Origin: Bradyrhizobium sp. Ash2021 | GTDB taxonomy: Bacteria; Pseudomonadota; Alphaproteobacteria; Rhizobiales; Xanthobacteraceae | NCBI RefSeq assembly: GCF_031202265.1 | Contig: NZ_CP100604.1 | Span: 2,152,501 to 2,216,500 of the forward strand | Direction: 5' to 3' | Length of the DNA stretch: 64,000 bases | Shown: piece by piece, positions 44,969-53,785 of the stretch | Numbering within the stretch: position 1 is the first letter of the stretch | How the letters are laid out: the number at the start of each line of letters is the position of its first letter | Made by a program: the position numbers and the translations under genes | The notes under the pieces: generated by a model | Told to the model about the DNA's origin: nothing | The model's input: only the letters and a program-made list of their open reading frames with translations | Databases searched by the model: none

Positions 44969-45973
44969 GTGAAGGTCGCCGCCGTTAAGGCCCCAGGGGG
45001 GCTCGACAAGATCGTCGTCGAAGGACGCTCCGAACCGATCGCCGGACCAGGGCAGGTTTTGGTCAAACTGCACGCCAGTTCGTTGAACTTTCACGACCTC
45101 GCTGTCGTCTCCGGGAGGATCAAGACGGCCGACGGCCGCATCCCGATGTCCGACGGTGCCGGCGAAGTCGTGGGCATCGGCGATGGCGTCGGCGCCGTGA
45201 AAACGGGAGATCATGTTCTCTCAACCTTCTTTCCGAATTGGACGTCAGGTGGTCCAACGGGCGACCGGCTCAGGGGAGTGCCGGGGGATCACATAGATGG
45301 CTTCGCCGCCGAGTATGTAGCCATGCCCGCCACGGCGTTCACACGGCTGCCCAAGGGGTGGAGCTTTGCCCAGGCGGCCACTTTGCCCTGCGCCGCCCTG
45401 ACCGCGTGGCGCGCGCTGATGGTCGAGGCGCGGATCAAGCCGGGAGATGTCGTGTTGACCCAAGGGACCGGCGGTGTCTCAATCTTTGCAGTTCAGTTCG
45501 CCAAGGCCGCTGGCGCGACGGTGATCGCAACCTCGTCGTCCGATGAAAAGCTGGCGCGTTTGAAAGACCTCGGTGCGGACCACTTGATCAACTACAAGAG
45601 CGATCCGAAATGGGGTCGGTCTGCGGCGGCTTTGGCTACCGGGCAGGGCGTTGACGCTGTCGTCGAAGTCGGCGGCCCCGGAACCCTGTCCCAGTCGATC
45701 CACGCCTGCCGGATCGGCGGTCATATCTCCTTGATCGGCGTGTTGACCGGGGTTGCTGGAGATGTCCCTACCGCTTTGGCCATGTCCAAGAACGTGACGA
45801 TCAAGGGCATCACCGTGGGCTCTCGCCAGGAACAGCAAGAGATGATCGCCGCGATCGACGCTAACGGCATCCAGCCGATCATCGACTCAACGTTCCCGCT
45901 GGATGCGATCGCGGCTGCGTTCCGGCATCAGGTTTCGCAGAGTCATTTCGGAAAAATTTGTCTTACGTTGTGA
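44969..45973 (+). CDS. Zinc-independent NAD(P)H:quinone oxidoreductase/MDR-family alcohol dehydrogenase
   Basis: 334 residues from GTG 44969. GroES-like N-terminal domain (SSLNFHDLAVVSGRI, SDGAGEVVGIG) and a Rossmann domain with GTGGVSIFAVQFAKAAGATVI (about 166-186). The zinc-ligand cysteines of true alcohol dehydrogenases are absent, pointing to the quinone-oxidoreductase or reductase branch. Cytosolic; the substrate is not predictable. Confidence 0.9.
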   Translation: MKVAAVKAPGGLDKIVVEGRSEPIAGPGQVLVKLHASSLNFHDLAVVSGRIKTADGRIPMSDGAGEVVGIGDGVGAVKTGDHVLSTFFPNWTSGGPTGDRLRGVPGDHIDGFAAEYVAMPATAFTRLPKGWSFAQAATLPCAALTAWRALMVEARIKPGDVVLTQGTGGVSIFAVQFAKAAGATVIATSSSDEKLARLKDLGADHLINYKSDPKWGRSAAALATGQGVDAVVEVGGPGTLSQSIHACRIGGHISLIGVLTGVAGDVPTALAMSKNVTIKGITVGSRQEQQEMIAAIDANGIQPIIDSTFPLDAIAAAFRHQVSQSHFGKICLTL

Positions 45974-46119
45974 TCAGCGAAACCGGATGATGCCTCGCGC
46001 GAGCGCGGTTTCACCTCCTGGGCGTCGCCGCCGCCAATTCATCTTGGGCGAGGCGGCCATGGTGCGAGATGTCCGCCGTTGGGGTTGAAGCGGACGAGGG
46101 AAGGACATCGTCAGGCGCG

Positions 46120-46740
46120 CTATCTTGCCGGTTCACCAAGCCGCGGCCGGATGATTTCCGCCATGCGGTCGGCGGTGGTGCCGGGCGGGAAGAAGCCGAG
46201 ATAATTGCCGTCGCGGTCCATCAGATAGATGAAGGCGGTGTGATCGACGGTGTAGTCGTCGGCCGCTTTGCCGAGGGGGACTTTTGCGTAATAGACCTTG
46301 TAGGCGTCGGCGGCCCTGCGGATCGCCTCGGGGCTGCCGGTCAAGCCGATCAGGCGCGGGTGAAACATCGGCACATATTGCGCCAGATGCTCCGCCGTGT
46401 CGCGCTCGGGGTCGACGGTGATGAACAGCGGCTGCACGCTGGCGGCGTTGCTGCCCAGCTTGTCCAGCGCGAGGCCGATCGCTTGCAGGTCGGTCGGGCA
46501 GATATCGGGACAATAGGTGAAGCCGAAATAGACCAGCATCAGCTTGCCGCGAAAGTCGCGCTCGGTGCGGGTATGGCCGGTCTGGTCGGTGAGCTCGAAC
46601 GGCCCGCCGACCAGCTCCCGATTCCACATCAGGATGTCCATGATTTCCGCAGCCGACCGCGCCGGTGCGTCGCCGGCGCAAGCCGGCGCCAACATCAGCC
46701 ACAGGCTGACGCCGACCCGGCAGGCGGCGCGAAACGTCAT
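46120..46740 (-). CDS. SCO1/SenC family copper-binding protein
   Basis: 206 residues. An N-terminal hydrophobic stretch (GVSLWLMLAPACAG) is a signal sequence. The copper-binding pair is Cys77 and Cys81 (CPDIC), with the third ligand His167 (VDHTAF). SCO proteins deliver copper to cytochrome c oxidase CuA or act as thiol-disulfide reductases in the periplasm. Its ATG overlaps the stop of the upstream Tat-exported MBL protein by 4 nt (ATGA). Confidence 0.93.
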   Translation of the reverse strand: MTFRAACRVGVSLWLMLAPACAGDAPARSAAEIMDILMWNRELVGGPFELTDQTGHTRTERDFRGKLMLVYFGFTYCPDICPTDLQAIGLALDKLGSNAASVQPLFITVDPERDTAEHLAQYVPMFHPRLIGLTGSPEAIRRAADAYKVYYAKVPLGKAADDYTVDHTAFIYLMDRDGNYLGFFPPGTTADRMAEIIRPRLGEPAR

Positions 46741-47852
46741 ATGCCGAAGGTGAGGCGGCTGCCGGTGGTGGTGACCAGCACCTTGTCGCCCATCTGCGCG
46801 GTGGCCTCCTGGACGAAATTCAATCCGCTGCAATGCATCGGAATCACCACGTCGGGATCGAGTTTCCTGACCTCGGCGACGACCTCCTTGAGGTAATCCG
46901 CCGGCGCCGGTCCGAGATGGAAGCCGCCGACGATGGCGTGAACTTTCTGAATGCCCGAGACTTCCTGCGCCTGCTTGACCGAATTGACGATGCCGACATG
47001 GCCGCAGGAACTGATCACGACCAGGCCCATATCCCTGACGTTGAAGCAGGTCGCGTGCTCGTGGATGTGCTCGTCGGGCACGATCTTGCCTTCCATCTCG
47101 GCCGGCAGATAGTGGCCGGCATTGCAGCCCAGCCCATCTTTGATGCCGAATTCGACCCAGGTCTGCGGCAGGATGCGCTCCATGCTGCGCCGCGTGATCT
47201 TGCCTGTCGTGAACGCATGGCCGGCGATCACGGTCGGCGTTTCGCACAATACAGTCGTGACTTTCTGCGCGGCGAGCTGGCGGCGATCGAGCGCGCCGAA
47301 ATCAGAGAACTGGCCCTTGGTCGCCGTCGGATTGACGCGATGACAGAAATTGTCCTCGCCGCCGGCATAGAGCTTGACGTCGGCGGGCAGCTTGTCGCGG
47401 AATTTGTCGAGGAAGCCGAGCAAGCCGCCGAAATGATCGTAATGGCCGTGGCTGACGATCAGCGCATCGAGTTTCGACGGGTCGACGCCGACCAGCTCCA
47501 TGTTGTTGATGAGGACGTCGGGCGTATAGCCGTAATCCAGCATCAGGGTGCGCTGGGCGCCCGCGGCCTGCGATTCCAGCCACAGCGACAATCCCCATTC
47601 ATTATGCAGGGTCTTGCGGAAATCGGCGCCGCGCGCCATCGGCACGATCGACACGCCGTTGGCCTGCTTGGGGCGGAAGAACTGATCGAAACTGCTGTCG
47701 ACCAGCACGCGGATCGAGAGCTTGTCGACCGTCGGCACCTCGATCGGCGCGGCGCTGGCGATCTCGACGCATGAAAACGCGTTCGCGGCGGCGGCGCCGG
47801 CGAATGCAGCTGAAGCTTTCAGAAAATCCCGGCGCGCCAGATCCCTGGTCAT
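46737..47852 (-). CDS. Tat-exported metallo-beta-lactamase-fold hydrolase
   Basis: 371 residues. The Tat signal ARRDFLKAS is at 6-14, with cleavage near residue 35. The zinc motif HGHYDH is at 135-140, followed by GLGCNAGHYLP, SSCGHVG and a late PMHCSG His, a layout seen in MJ0296-like/dihydropteroate-synthase-related MBL proteins. It probably acts on a periplasmic substrate that is not known. It is translationally coupled to the SCO gene downstream (ATGA overlap). Confidence 0.9.
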   Translation of the reverse strand: MTRDLARRDFLKASAAFAGAAAANAFSCVEIASAAPIEVPTVDKLSIRVLVDSSFDQFFRPKQANGVSIVPMARGADFRKTLHNEWGLSLWLESQAAGAQRTLMLDYGYTPDVLINNMELVGVDPSKLDALIVSHGHYDHFGGLLGFLDKFRDKLPADVKLYAGGEDNFCHRVNPTATKGQFSDFGALDRRQLAAQKVTTVLCETPTVIAGHAFTTGKITRRSMERILPQTWVEFGIKDGLGCNAGHYLPAEMEGKIVPDEHIHEHATCFNVRDMGLVVISSCGHVGIVNSVKQAQEVSGIQKVHAIVGGFHLGPAPADYLKEVVAEVRKLDPDVVIPMHCSGLNFVQEATAQMGDKVLVTTTGSRLTFGI

Positions 47853-48067
47853 TTGACTACCCCGATAATTTCAGTCGTGAAATCCGCAATCAGGCCGGTG
47901 AGCTTAGGTCCAATCGTGCATCAGCTCAATATGGCGGACGCGCGAGGCCGCCCATCACTTTCGCGCGCGTCATGCCAATACCATTGACTTGAGCGCACGA
48001 TCCGACCACATTCATGCATCGGCATCCACTTTTGCGATGCACGGTTTCATCAGCCCAGGATCGTCCC

Positions 48068-48775
48068 ATGATCGACCTCCATTACTGGACCACGCCGAAC
48101 GGTCACAAGATAACGATGTTCCTCGAAGAGGCCGGCCTCCGTTACAAAATCTTCCCGGTCAACATCGGCAAGGGCGATCAGTTCAAGCCGGAGTTTCTGG
48201 CGATCGCGCCGAACAACCGGATCCCGGCGATGGTCGATCACGAGCCGAAGGGCGGGGCCAAGCCGATCTCGATCTTCGAATCCGGCGCGATGCTGCTGTA
48301 TCTCGCCGAGAAGACCGGCAAGTTCCTGCCCGCTGATTTCTACGGCCGCTACGACGCGATCCAGTGGACGTTCTGGCAGATGGGCGGGCTCGGGCCGATG
48401 GCCGGCCAGAACCATCACTTCCGAAATTACGCCGTGGAAAAGATCAAATACGCCATCGACCGCTATGTGAACGAGACCAACCGGCTCTACGGCGTGCTCA
48501 ACAAGCGGCTTTCCGATCGCGAATTCATCGCCGGCGAATATTCGATCGCAGACATGGCAAGCTATCCCTGGATCGTGCCTTACAAGAACCAGGAGCAGAA
48601 CATCGACGATTTTCCGCATCTGAAGCGCTGGCTCGAGACCATCCGCGAGCGGCCGGCCACGATGCGCGCTTACGCCCTCGCCAAGGAGGTCAATCCGAAT
48701 TTCGGCCAGCCCGCGATCCGCACCGAGGAAGAGCGCAAGCTCTTGTTCGGGCAAACCGCAGCGGTGGTGCGGTAG
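48068..48775 (+). CDS. Glutathione S-transferase, YghU/YfcG-like
   Basis: 235 residues from ATG 48068 (MIDLHYWTTPNGHKITMFLEEAG). The N-terminal thioredoxin fold carries the family's TTPNGHK start and the NNRIPAMVD cis-Pro loop (about 49-57), with FESGAMLLYLAEKTG. The C-terminal helical domain has GEYSIADMASYPW. YghU/YfcG enzymes reduce disulfides with glutathione. No ribosome-binding motif of note; stands alone before a repeat. Confidence 0.93.
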   Translation: MIDLHYWTTPNGHKITMFLEEAGLRYKIFPVNIGKGDQFKPEFLAIAPNNRIPAMVDHEPKGGAKPISIFESGAMLLYLAEKTGKFLPADFYGRYDAIQWTFWQMGGLGPMAGQNHHFRNYAVEKIKYAIDRYVNETNRLYGVLNKRLSDREFIAGEYSIADMASYPWIVPYKNQEQNIDDFPHLKRWLETIRERPATMRAYALAKEVNPNFGQPAIRTEEERKLLFGQTAAVVR

Positions 48776-48797
48776 GACATCGGCACCACTCTATCAA

Positions 48798-48883
48798 CGT
48801 CATTGCGAGCGCAGCGAAGCAATCCATAGAGCGGCACAAAGAAAGAATGGATTGCTTCGTCGCAAGCGCTCCTCGCAATGACG
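48798..48883. repeat. Palindromic dispersed repeat, family A, short form
   Basis: CGTCATTGCGAGCGCAGCGAAGC to GCTCCTCGCAATGACG, lacking the internal block of the long forms. Fills the gap between two GST genes. Confidence 0.87.
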
Positions 48884-48916
48884 GTTCTTGTCCGACGCCC
48901 GCGCGAGGATTAATCG

Positions 48917-49612
48917 ATGCCCCTCAAACTCTACGAACTCGTCGGCAGTGACGACGCCCGTCCGTTCAGTCCGTTTTGCTGGCGGACGCGGATGGCGCTG
49001 GCGCATAAGGGGTTGTCGGCGGAAACGATCCCGTGGTGTTTTACCGACAAGGCCGCGATCGCCCCGCATCAATCCGAAAAGGTGCCGGTGCTGCTCGACG
49101 GCGATAAGCCGATCGTCGATTCCTGGGTGATCGCCAATTATCTCGAAGACACTTATCCGGACCGGCCGTCGCTGTTCGGCGGCGAGGGCGGCCGCGCCAT
49201 GGCGCGGATGCTGAACTGGTGGGGCGACGTCACCGTGATGGGCGGCATGTTTCCGTTGATCGTCGCCGACATCCCCGCGCATCTGAAGCCGGTCGACGCC
49301 GCCTATTTCCGCAAGACCCGCGAGGCCCGTTTCGGCAAGCCGCTGGAAGAAGTCACAGCCGGCCGCGACAAAACGGTTGAGGGTTTTCGCAAATCGCTCG
49401 ATCCATTGCGGCTGACGCTGCGGACGCAAAACTATCTCGGCGGCGCGGCGCCGAATTATGCCGACTATATCGTGTTCGGCCCGTTCCAGTGGGCGCGCGT
49501 GGTCAGTCCGTTCAAGCTGCTCGCCGAGGACGATCCGGTTTATGCATGGCGTGAACGGCTGCTCGATGCGTTCGACGGCATGGCGCGGAAATCGCCGGGG
49601 TATGCGGTTTAG
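48917..49612 (+). CDS. Glutathione S-transferase family protein (beta-etherase-like)
   Basis: 231 residues. N-terminal thioredoxin fold starting MPLKLYELVGSDDARPFSPFCWRTRMAL, cis-Pro loop KVPVLLDG (55-62) and DSWVIANYLEDTYP. The FSPFCWR start is like that of LigE/LigF beta-etherases and related GSTs. Substrate unknown. It is convergent with the enoyl-CoA hydratase gene. Confidence 0.88.
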   Translation: MPLKLYELVGSDDARPFSPFCWRTRMALAHKGLSAETIPWCFTDKAAIAPHQSEKVPVLLDGDKPIVDSWVIANYLEDTYPDRPSLFGGEGGRAMARMLNWWGDVTVMGGMFPLIVADIPAHLKPVDAAYFRKTREARFGKPLEEVTAGRDKTVEGFRKSLDPLRLTLRTQNYLGGAAPNYADYIVFGPFQWARVVSPFKLLAEDDPVYAWRERLLDAFDGMARKSPGYAV

Positions 49613-49632
49613 CACTCTCCTCCGGCACCTTC

Positions 49633-50406
49633 CTACCGCGGACGCGCGGCCCACGTCTCAAGCCCCTCGGCGAGATCGCGCGTCGGCACCATCGCGGCGA
49701 ATTGTTCGCTCTCGACCAGAAGCCCTTCGGCGATGCCCATGTTCAGGCCGCGCGTGACGGCGGTGATGATGCTGCCGACCGCGAGCGGCGAATGTCGCAT
49801 GATACGCCCCGCCAGTTCGCGCGCCGCCGGCAGCAGTTCGTCGTGCGGCACGACGCTGTTGACGAGCCCGATCTCCAGCGCCCGCGCCGGCGGGAAGGGC
49901 TCGCCGGTCAGCAGCAGTTCCAGCGCGCGCTTGCGTCCGGCCAGACGCGGCAGCCGCTGGGTGCCGCCAAAGGTCGGCGGCATGCCGAGATTGATTTCCG
50001 GCTTCGCAAACCGTGCCTTGTCGCTGGCGATGGCGAGATGGACCGCCTCGGTGATCTCGCATCCGCCGCCGAATGCGATGCCGTTGACCGCCGCGATCAC
50101 CGGCTTCCTGAAGGCTTCGAGCCGCGCCGTCATGGCTTGCCCGCGCCGGACAAAGTCCCGGATCGCGGTATTGGTCCCCCGGCGCAGGCTTGCCGAAAAT
50201 TCTGATATGTCGGCCCCGGCGGAAAACGCCCGGTCGCCGGCGCCGGTGAGGATGATGCCGCGCACCTCGGACGCGACCTCGATGATGTCCAGCAGCGCCA
50301 TCAGCCGGTCGATCAGTTCGTAATTGAGCGCATTGAGTTTTTCCGGCCGGTTCAGCGTGACGAGCGCGATCCCGTCCTTGGTGTCGAGCAGCACGGCGTC
50401 GGACAT
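49633..50406 (-). CDS. Enoyl-CoA hydratase/isomerase family protein
   Basis: 257 residues from ATG 50406 (MSDAVLLDTKDGIALVTLNRP), GGGAG 9 nt upstream. Crotonase fold: oxyanion-hole motifs AFSAGADISEF (about 60-70) and AVNGIAFGGGCEIT (about 98-111), then GMPPTFGGTQRLPRLAGRKRA. The catalytic acids of true hydratases lie in the GGCEI and PPTFGGTQ regions: Glu is present in the first, while the second position is Thr/Phe, so the exact reaction is uncertain. Divergent from a TetR gene. Confidence 0.9.
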   Translation of the reverse strand: MSDAVLLDTKDGIALVTLNRPEKLNALNYELIDRLMALLDIIEVASEVRGIILTGAGDRAFSAGADISEFSASLRRGTNTAIRDFVRRGQAMTARLEAFRKPVIAAVNGIAFGGGCEITEAVHLAIASDKARFAKPEINLGMPPTFGGTQRLPRLAGRKRALELLLTGEPFPPARALEIGLVNSVVPHDELLPAARELAGRIMRHSPLAVGSIITAVTRGLNMGIAEGLLVESEQFAAMVPTRDLAEGLETWAARPR

Positions 50407-50460
50407 GGTGGTGGTCTCCCTGGTTCGATTGGAAGCCACCGTACGATGCGCCGGATGTTG

Positions 50461-50484
50461 TGTATATTCACTGGTTGGTATACA
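50461..50484. promoter_or_regulatory. Candidate TetR operator
   Basis: Perfect inverted repeat TGTATA-N12-TATACA in the 86-bp gap between the divergent enoyl-CoA hydratase and TetR genes, ending 8 nt before the TetR start. Position fits autoregulation. Confidence 0.42.
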
Positions 50485-50492
50485 TACCCGGC

Positions 50493-51089
50493 ATGGCTCG
50501 ATCCGAAACCGATACACGTCAACGCATCATCGCGGCGGCGAGCAAGCTGTTCTACAGCGAGGGCATCAAGAGCGTGAGCGTCGACGCGGTGGCGGCTGCC
50601 GCCGGCGTCACCAAGCGCACGCTGTATTATCATTTCGACAGCAAGGACGATTTGATCGCGGCCTATCTCGGTGGCCGGGACCAGCCCAATCTGGCGCTGT
50701 TCCAGCGCTGGTTCGCCGAGAGCCGTGGCGGCTTGCCGGCCAGGATCGAGGCCATCTTCAAGAATCTGGCCCGCTCCGCCCGGCATCCGAAATGGAAAGG
50801 CTGCGGCTTTCTGCGCACCTCAGCCGAGCTTGCCAACATGCCCGGCCACCCCGCGATCAAGATCGGCGCCGCGCACAAGAAGAAATTCGAAAGCTGGCTG
50901 CGCGTCACCTTCGAGGCGGAGGGGATCGCGCAGGCGTCCAGGCTCGCGCGGCAGATATTGCTGCTGCTGGATGGTTCCTTCGCCGTCGTTCTCCTGCATC
51001 GCGATCCCTCCTACATCGAGACCGCCGGCGAGGCCGCCGCTTCATTGACCAGTGCCGCCATGCGGACACGGCGCCGCGCCGGGAGTTGA
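50493..51089 (+). CDS. TetR-family transcriptional regulator
   Basis: 198 residues from ATG 50493 (MARSETDTRQRIIAAASKLF). The N-terminal HTH (about 8-52) ends GVTKRTLYYHFDSKDDLIAAYL, the classic TetR signature. The C-terminal ligand domain (60-198) has a KGCGFLRTSAELANM segment seen in several rhizobial TetR regulators. Divergent to the enoyl-CoA hydratase gene with a palindrome in between, so it likely represses that gene and itself. Confidence 0.93.
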   Translation: MARSETDTRQRIIAAASKLFYSEGIKSVSVDAVAAAAGVTKRTLYYHFDSKDDLIAAYLGGRDQPNLALFQRWFAESRGGLPARIEAIFKNLARSARHPKWKGCGFLRTSAELANMPGHPAIKIGAAHKKKFESWLRVTFEAEGIAQASRLARQILLLLDGSFAVVLLHRDPSYIETAGEAAASLTSAAMRTRRRAGS

Positions 51090-51109
51090 CAGCCGTCCAG
51101 CGCGCTCCA

Positions 51110-51194
51110 CGTCATTGCGAGCGAAGCGAAGCAATCCATCTCACAGCGTAAAGAAAGAATGGATTGCTTCGTCGCTTCGCTCCTCGCAATGACG
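51110..51194. repeat. Palindromic dispersed repeat, family A, short form
   Basis: CGTCATTGCGAGCGAAGCGAAGC to TTCGCTCCTCGCAATGACG. Separates the convergent TetR and HAD genes. Confidence 0.87.
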
Positions 51195-51198
51195 GCCG

Positions 51199-51885
51199 TT
51201 ACGCGCGCCGCGCAAGCCCGCCGCGGTCAAGCAGCATCGCCCGCACCGCGTTGAGATCGGACAGCACTGCAACGCATCGCGCCCGCGACTCCTCGGTCGG
51301 CGGCACCATGTCGGGCACCATGATGGTGATGGCGCCGGCGGCGTGCGCGGCGGTCACGCCGTGATTGGAATCTTCCACGGCGACGCAAAGTTCCGGCTTC
51401 ACGCCAAGTCGTGCCGCCGCCAGCAGATACAGATCGGGGCTTGGCTTGCCGCGCGTGACGTCGTCACGGGTCAGGATGGTGTCGAAGCGCGACCGGATTC
51501 CGGCAAGCGTCAGGTGCTCGTGGGCGGTGCGTCGCGACGACGAAGTTACGATCGCAAAAGGACATTCGATCGCCTGCAGCGCATCGAGCAGCTCGATCTT
51601 GCCATGCTTGAGCGGCAGGCCGGCGCCGATGAATTCATCCCGCCTGGCGACGAAGGCTTTGGTGATTTCGGCGAGCGGAAAGTCGTCGCCGTAACGATCG
51701 ATCAACAGGCGTTCGCAGTCGGGGCCGGGAAGTCCGACCATGGCGCGGCACAGCGGAGCGACGTCATCGGTGAAGCCGCAGGTATTCAGCGCCGCGATCA
51801 GGCTTTCGAAATAGACTTTTTCGGTGTCGAGCAGGGTGCCGTCCATGTCGAGCAGGACGGCACGGATGTTCCATCGGCCGGTCAC
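51199..51885 (-). CDS. HAD-superfamily phosphatase (beta-phosphoglucomutase/Gph-like)
   Basis: 228 residues from GTG 51885, whose GTGA overlaps the stop of the upstream cysteine-rich protein gene. HAD motifs: DMDGTLLDTE (Asp13 and Asp15), TSSSRR (motif II), GKPSPDLYLLAA (motif III Lys) and VEDSNHGV (motif IV). The helical cap domain lies between motifs I and II. Likely a small sugar-phosphate phosphatase or phosphomutase. Confidence 0.92.
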   Translation of the reverse strand: MTGRWNIRAVLLDMDGTLLDTEKVYFESLIAALNTCGFTDDVAPLCRAMVGLPGPDCERLLIDRYGDDFPLAEITKAFVARRDEFIGAGLPLKHGKIELLDALQAIECPFAIVTSSSRRTAHEHLTLAGIRSRFDTILTRDDVTRGKPSPDLYLLAAARLGVKPELCVAVEDSNHGVTAAHAAGAITIMVPDMVPPTEESRARCVAVLSDLNAVRAMLLDRGGLARRA

Positions 51886-52085
51886 GTCGAAGCCGCTTCT
51901 GCCGCCTGCTTCGCCTTCTGGCGCAGGCAATCCGCGCACAGGCAGTCGCTGCCGTCGAACGGCATCGGCAGCAGAAAGGTCTCCTCCGCGCACCAGCACG
52001 GACCCGACGGGTTGCAGGTGAATTCGGTGCCGCAGCCGGCGCAGGCGAGGCGGCGCGAGGGCGAATTTTCTAACCGATTTGTCAT
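51882..52085 (-). CDS. Cysteine-rich CWC family protein
   Basis: 67 residues with the motif order CAGCGTEFTC, PCWCAEE and CLCADCLRQK, matching the CWC (cysteine-rich, C-W-C) small-protein family, probably zinc-binding. The stop overlaps the GTG of the HAD gene by 4 nt, indicating a two-gene operon. Function unknown. Confidence 0.85.
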   Translation of the reverse strand: MTNRLENSPSRRLACAGCGTEFTCNPSGPCWCAEETFLLPMPFDGSDCLCADCLRQKAKQAAEAAST

Positions 52086-52187
52086 GAATCTGGGCCGCGT
52101 CCCGCTGCGGAATTAATCTCAGGTTCATTTCGAAGCGCGTTATACTGCGCGTCAATATACGCCCGGGAATGGTTCAAGGGAAATCCG

Positions 52188-53783
52188 ATGGCCCGCGATT
52201 CGCAAGCCGCGCTCGTTGCGCTCAATCGCTTCGGTTTCGGTGCCCGCGGCGGCGCGTCGGGCGATTTCGTCAACGCCGCCTCCGATCCGCGCGGCTTCGT
52301 CAAGGCCGAACTCTCCCGCCCCAACGGCGTGCTGCTCGAAGTGCCCGGCCTATCGTCGACCCCAGCGCTGGGCAAGGCGGTGTTCGACTATCAGTTCGAG
52401 ATCAAGCAGGCCCGCGACGCGGCGTCGAAGTCGGGCGCGCCGGCAACCGCGACCGAAGGCCCGCCACAGCAAGCATCGCCGGATGCGCGCGTGCAGCGGC
52501 GAAACCTTTCGCTCTCCAGCATCGCCAAGGACATCACGGCCAAAGAACCGGCTAAAGAATCTGCCAAAGAAATGGCAATGCAGACCGCCGAGAACGGCAG
52601 CGCCAGTGCCACGATGGCGCCGGCCGAGACGATGCAGCCTGCCGCGGCAAAACCGCCGCCGCAGCCGCTCAACATCATCCAGAAGACGTTTCGCGCCGAG
52701 GCGCTGGCGCGGCTGCAGCGCGCGACGATCGCCGATTGCGGATTCGCCGAGCGGCTGGTGGTGTTCTGGTCCAATCATTTCTGCATCTCCGCCAACAAGG
52801 GCCCGCTGGCGCGGATGTGGGCGGGCTCGTTCGAACGCGAGGCGATCCGGCCGCATGTGCTCGGGCGCTTCGTCGACATGCTGCAGGCGGTCGAGCAGCA
52901 TCCGGCGATGCTGTTCTTCCTCGACAACCAGCAATCGCTCGGTCCGGATTCGCGCGCCGGGGTCAACCGCAACCGCGGCCTGAACGAAAATCTCGCGCGC
53001 GAGATCATGGAGCTACATACGCTCGGCGTCGGCGGCGGCTATTCGCAGGACGACGTCACGTCGCTGGCGCGCATCATCACCGGCTGGACCTATGCCGGAC
53101 GGCAAGGCCAGCTCGGCACGCCCGGCACCTTCGTGTTCAACGCCAATGCGCACCAGCCCGGCGCGCAACGGGTGATGGGAAAAATCTACGAGGCCAATGG
53201 CGTGGCGCAGGGCGAGGCGGTGCTGGCGGATATCGCGCGCCATCCCTCCACCGCAAAGTTCGTCGCCACTAAATTCGCCCGTCACTTCACAGCCGACGAG
53301 CCGCCGCCTTCGCTGGTGGCGCGGCTGCAGGATGTGTTCACCAAAAGCGACGGCGACCTCAAGGCGTTGGCGACGGGGCTTGTGGATTCCGATGAGGCCT
53401 GGCAGGCGCCGCTGACCAAGCTGCGCTCGCCTTACGAATTCCTGGTCGCCAGCGGCCGGCTGCTGGCGCGCAATCCGGAAGATGCCGGCCGCTATCTCAA
53501 CGGCCTCAACGTGCTGGGCCAGCCATTATGGTCGCCCGCCGGGCCAAACGGGTTTCCCGACACCAACGCGGCCTGGGCCGCGCCCGAAGGCATCAAGCTG
53601 CGTCTCGATATTTCTGCGCAGATCGCCTCGAACCTCGCCGACCGGATCGATCCGCGCGATCTGCTCGAACTGGTCGCGGCGGACGCCGCCTCGCCGGAAA
53701 CGCGGCGGACCATCGAGCGCGCGGAGTCGCGGCAGCAGGCGCTGGCGCTGCTGCTGATGTCGCCGGAATTCCAGAGGAGATGA
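52188..53783 (+). CDS. DUF1800 domain protein
   Basis: 531 residues. Starts MARDSQAALVALNRFGFGARGG, the usual DUF1800 N-terminus. Later diagnostic parts are RLVVFWSNHFCIS, NENLAREIMELHTLGVGGGYSQDDV and GWTY. A 100-residue low-complexity insert (about 80-165, Lys/Glu/Ala-rich) separates the first part from the rest. DUF1800 proteins pair with DUF1501 proteins, as here, with the next gene starting 2 nt after. The pair is linked to cell-surface or exported functions by context only. Confidence 0.93.
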   Translation: MARDSQAALVALNRFGFGARGGASGDFVNAASDPRGFVKAELSRPNGVLLEVPGLSSTPALGKAVFDYQFEIKQARDAASKSGAPATATEGPPQQASPDARVQRRNLSLSSIAKDITAKEPAKESAKEMAMQTAENGSASATMAPAETMQPAAAKPPPQPLNIIQKTFRAEALARLQRATIADCGFAERLVVFWSNHFCISANKGPLARMWAGSFEREAIRPHVLGRFVDMLQAVEQHPAMLFFLDNQQSLGPDSRAGVNRNRGLNENLAREIMELHTLGVGGGYSQDDVTSLARIITGWTYAGRQGQLGTPGTFVFNANAHQPGAQRVMGKIYEANGVAQGEAVLADIARHPSTAKFVATKFARHFTADEPPPSLVARLQDVFTKSDGDLKALATGLVDSDEAWQAPLTKLRSPYEFLVASGRLLARNPEDAGRYLNGLNVLGQPLWSPAGPNGFPDTNAAWAAPEGIKLRLDISAQIASNLADRIDPRDLLELVAADAASPETRRTIERAESRQQALALLLMSPEFQRR

Positions 53784-53785
53784 CG

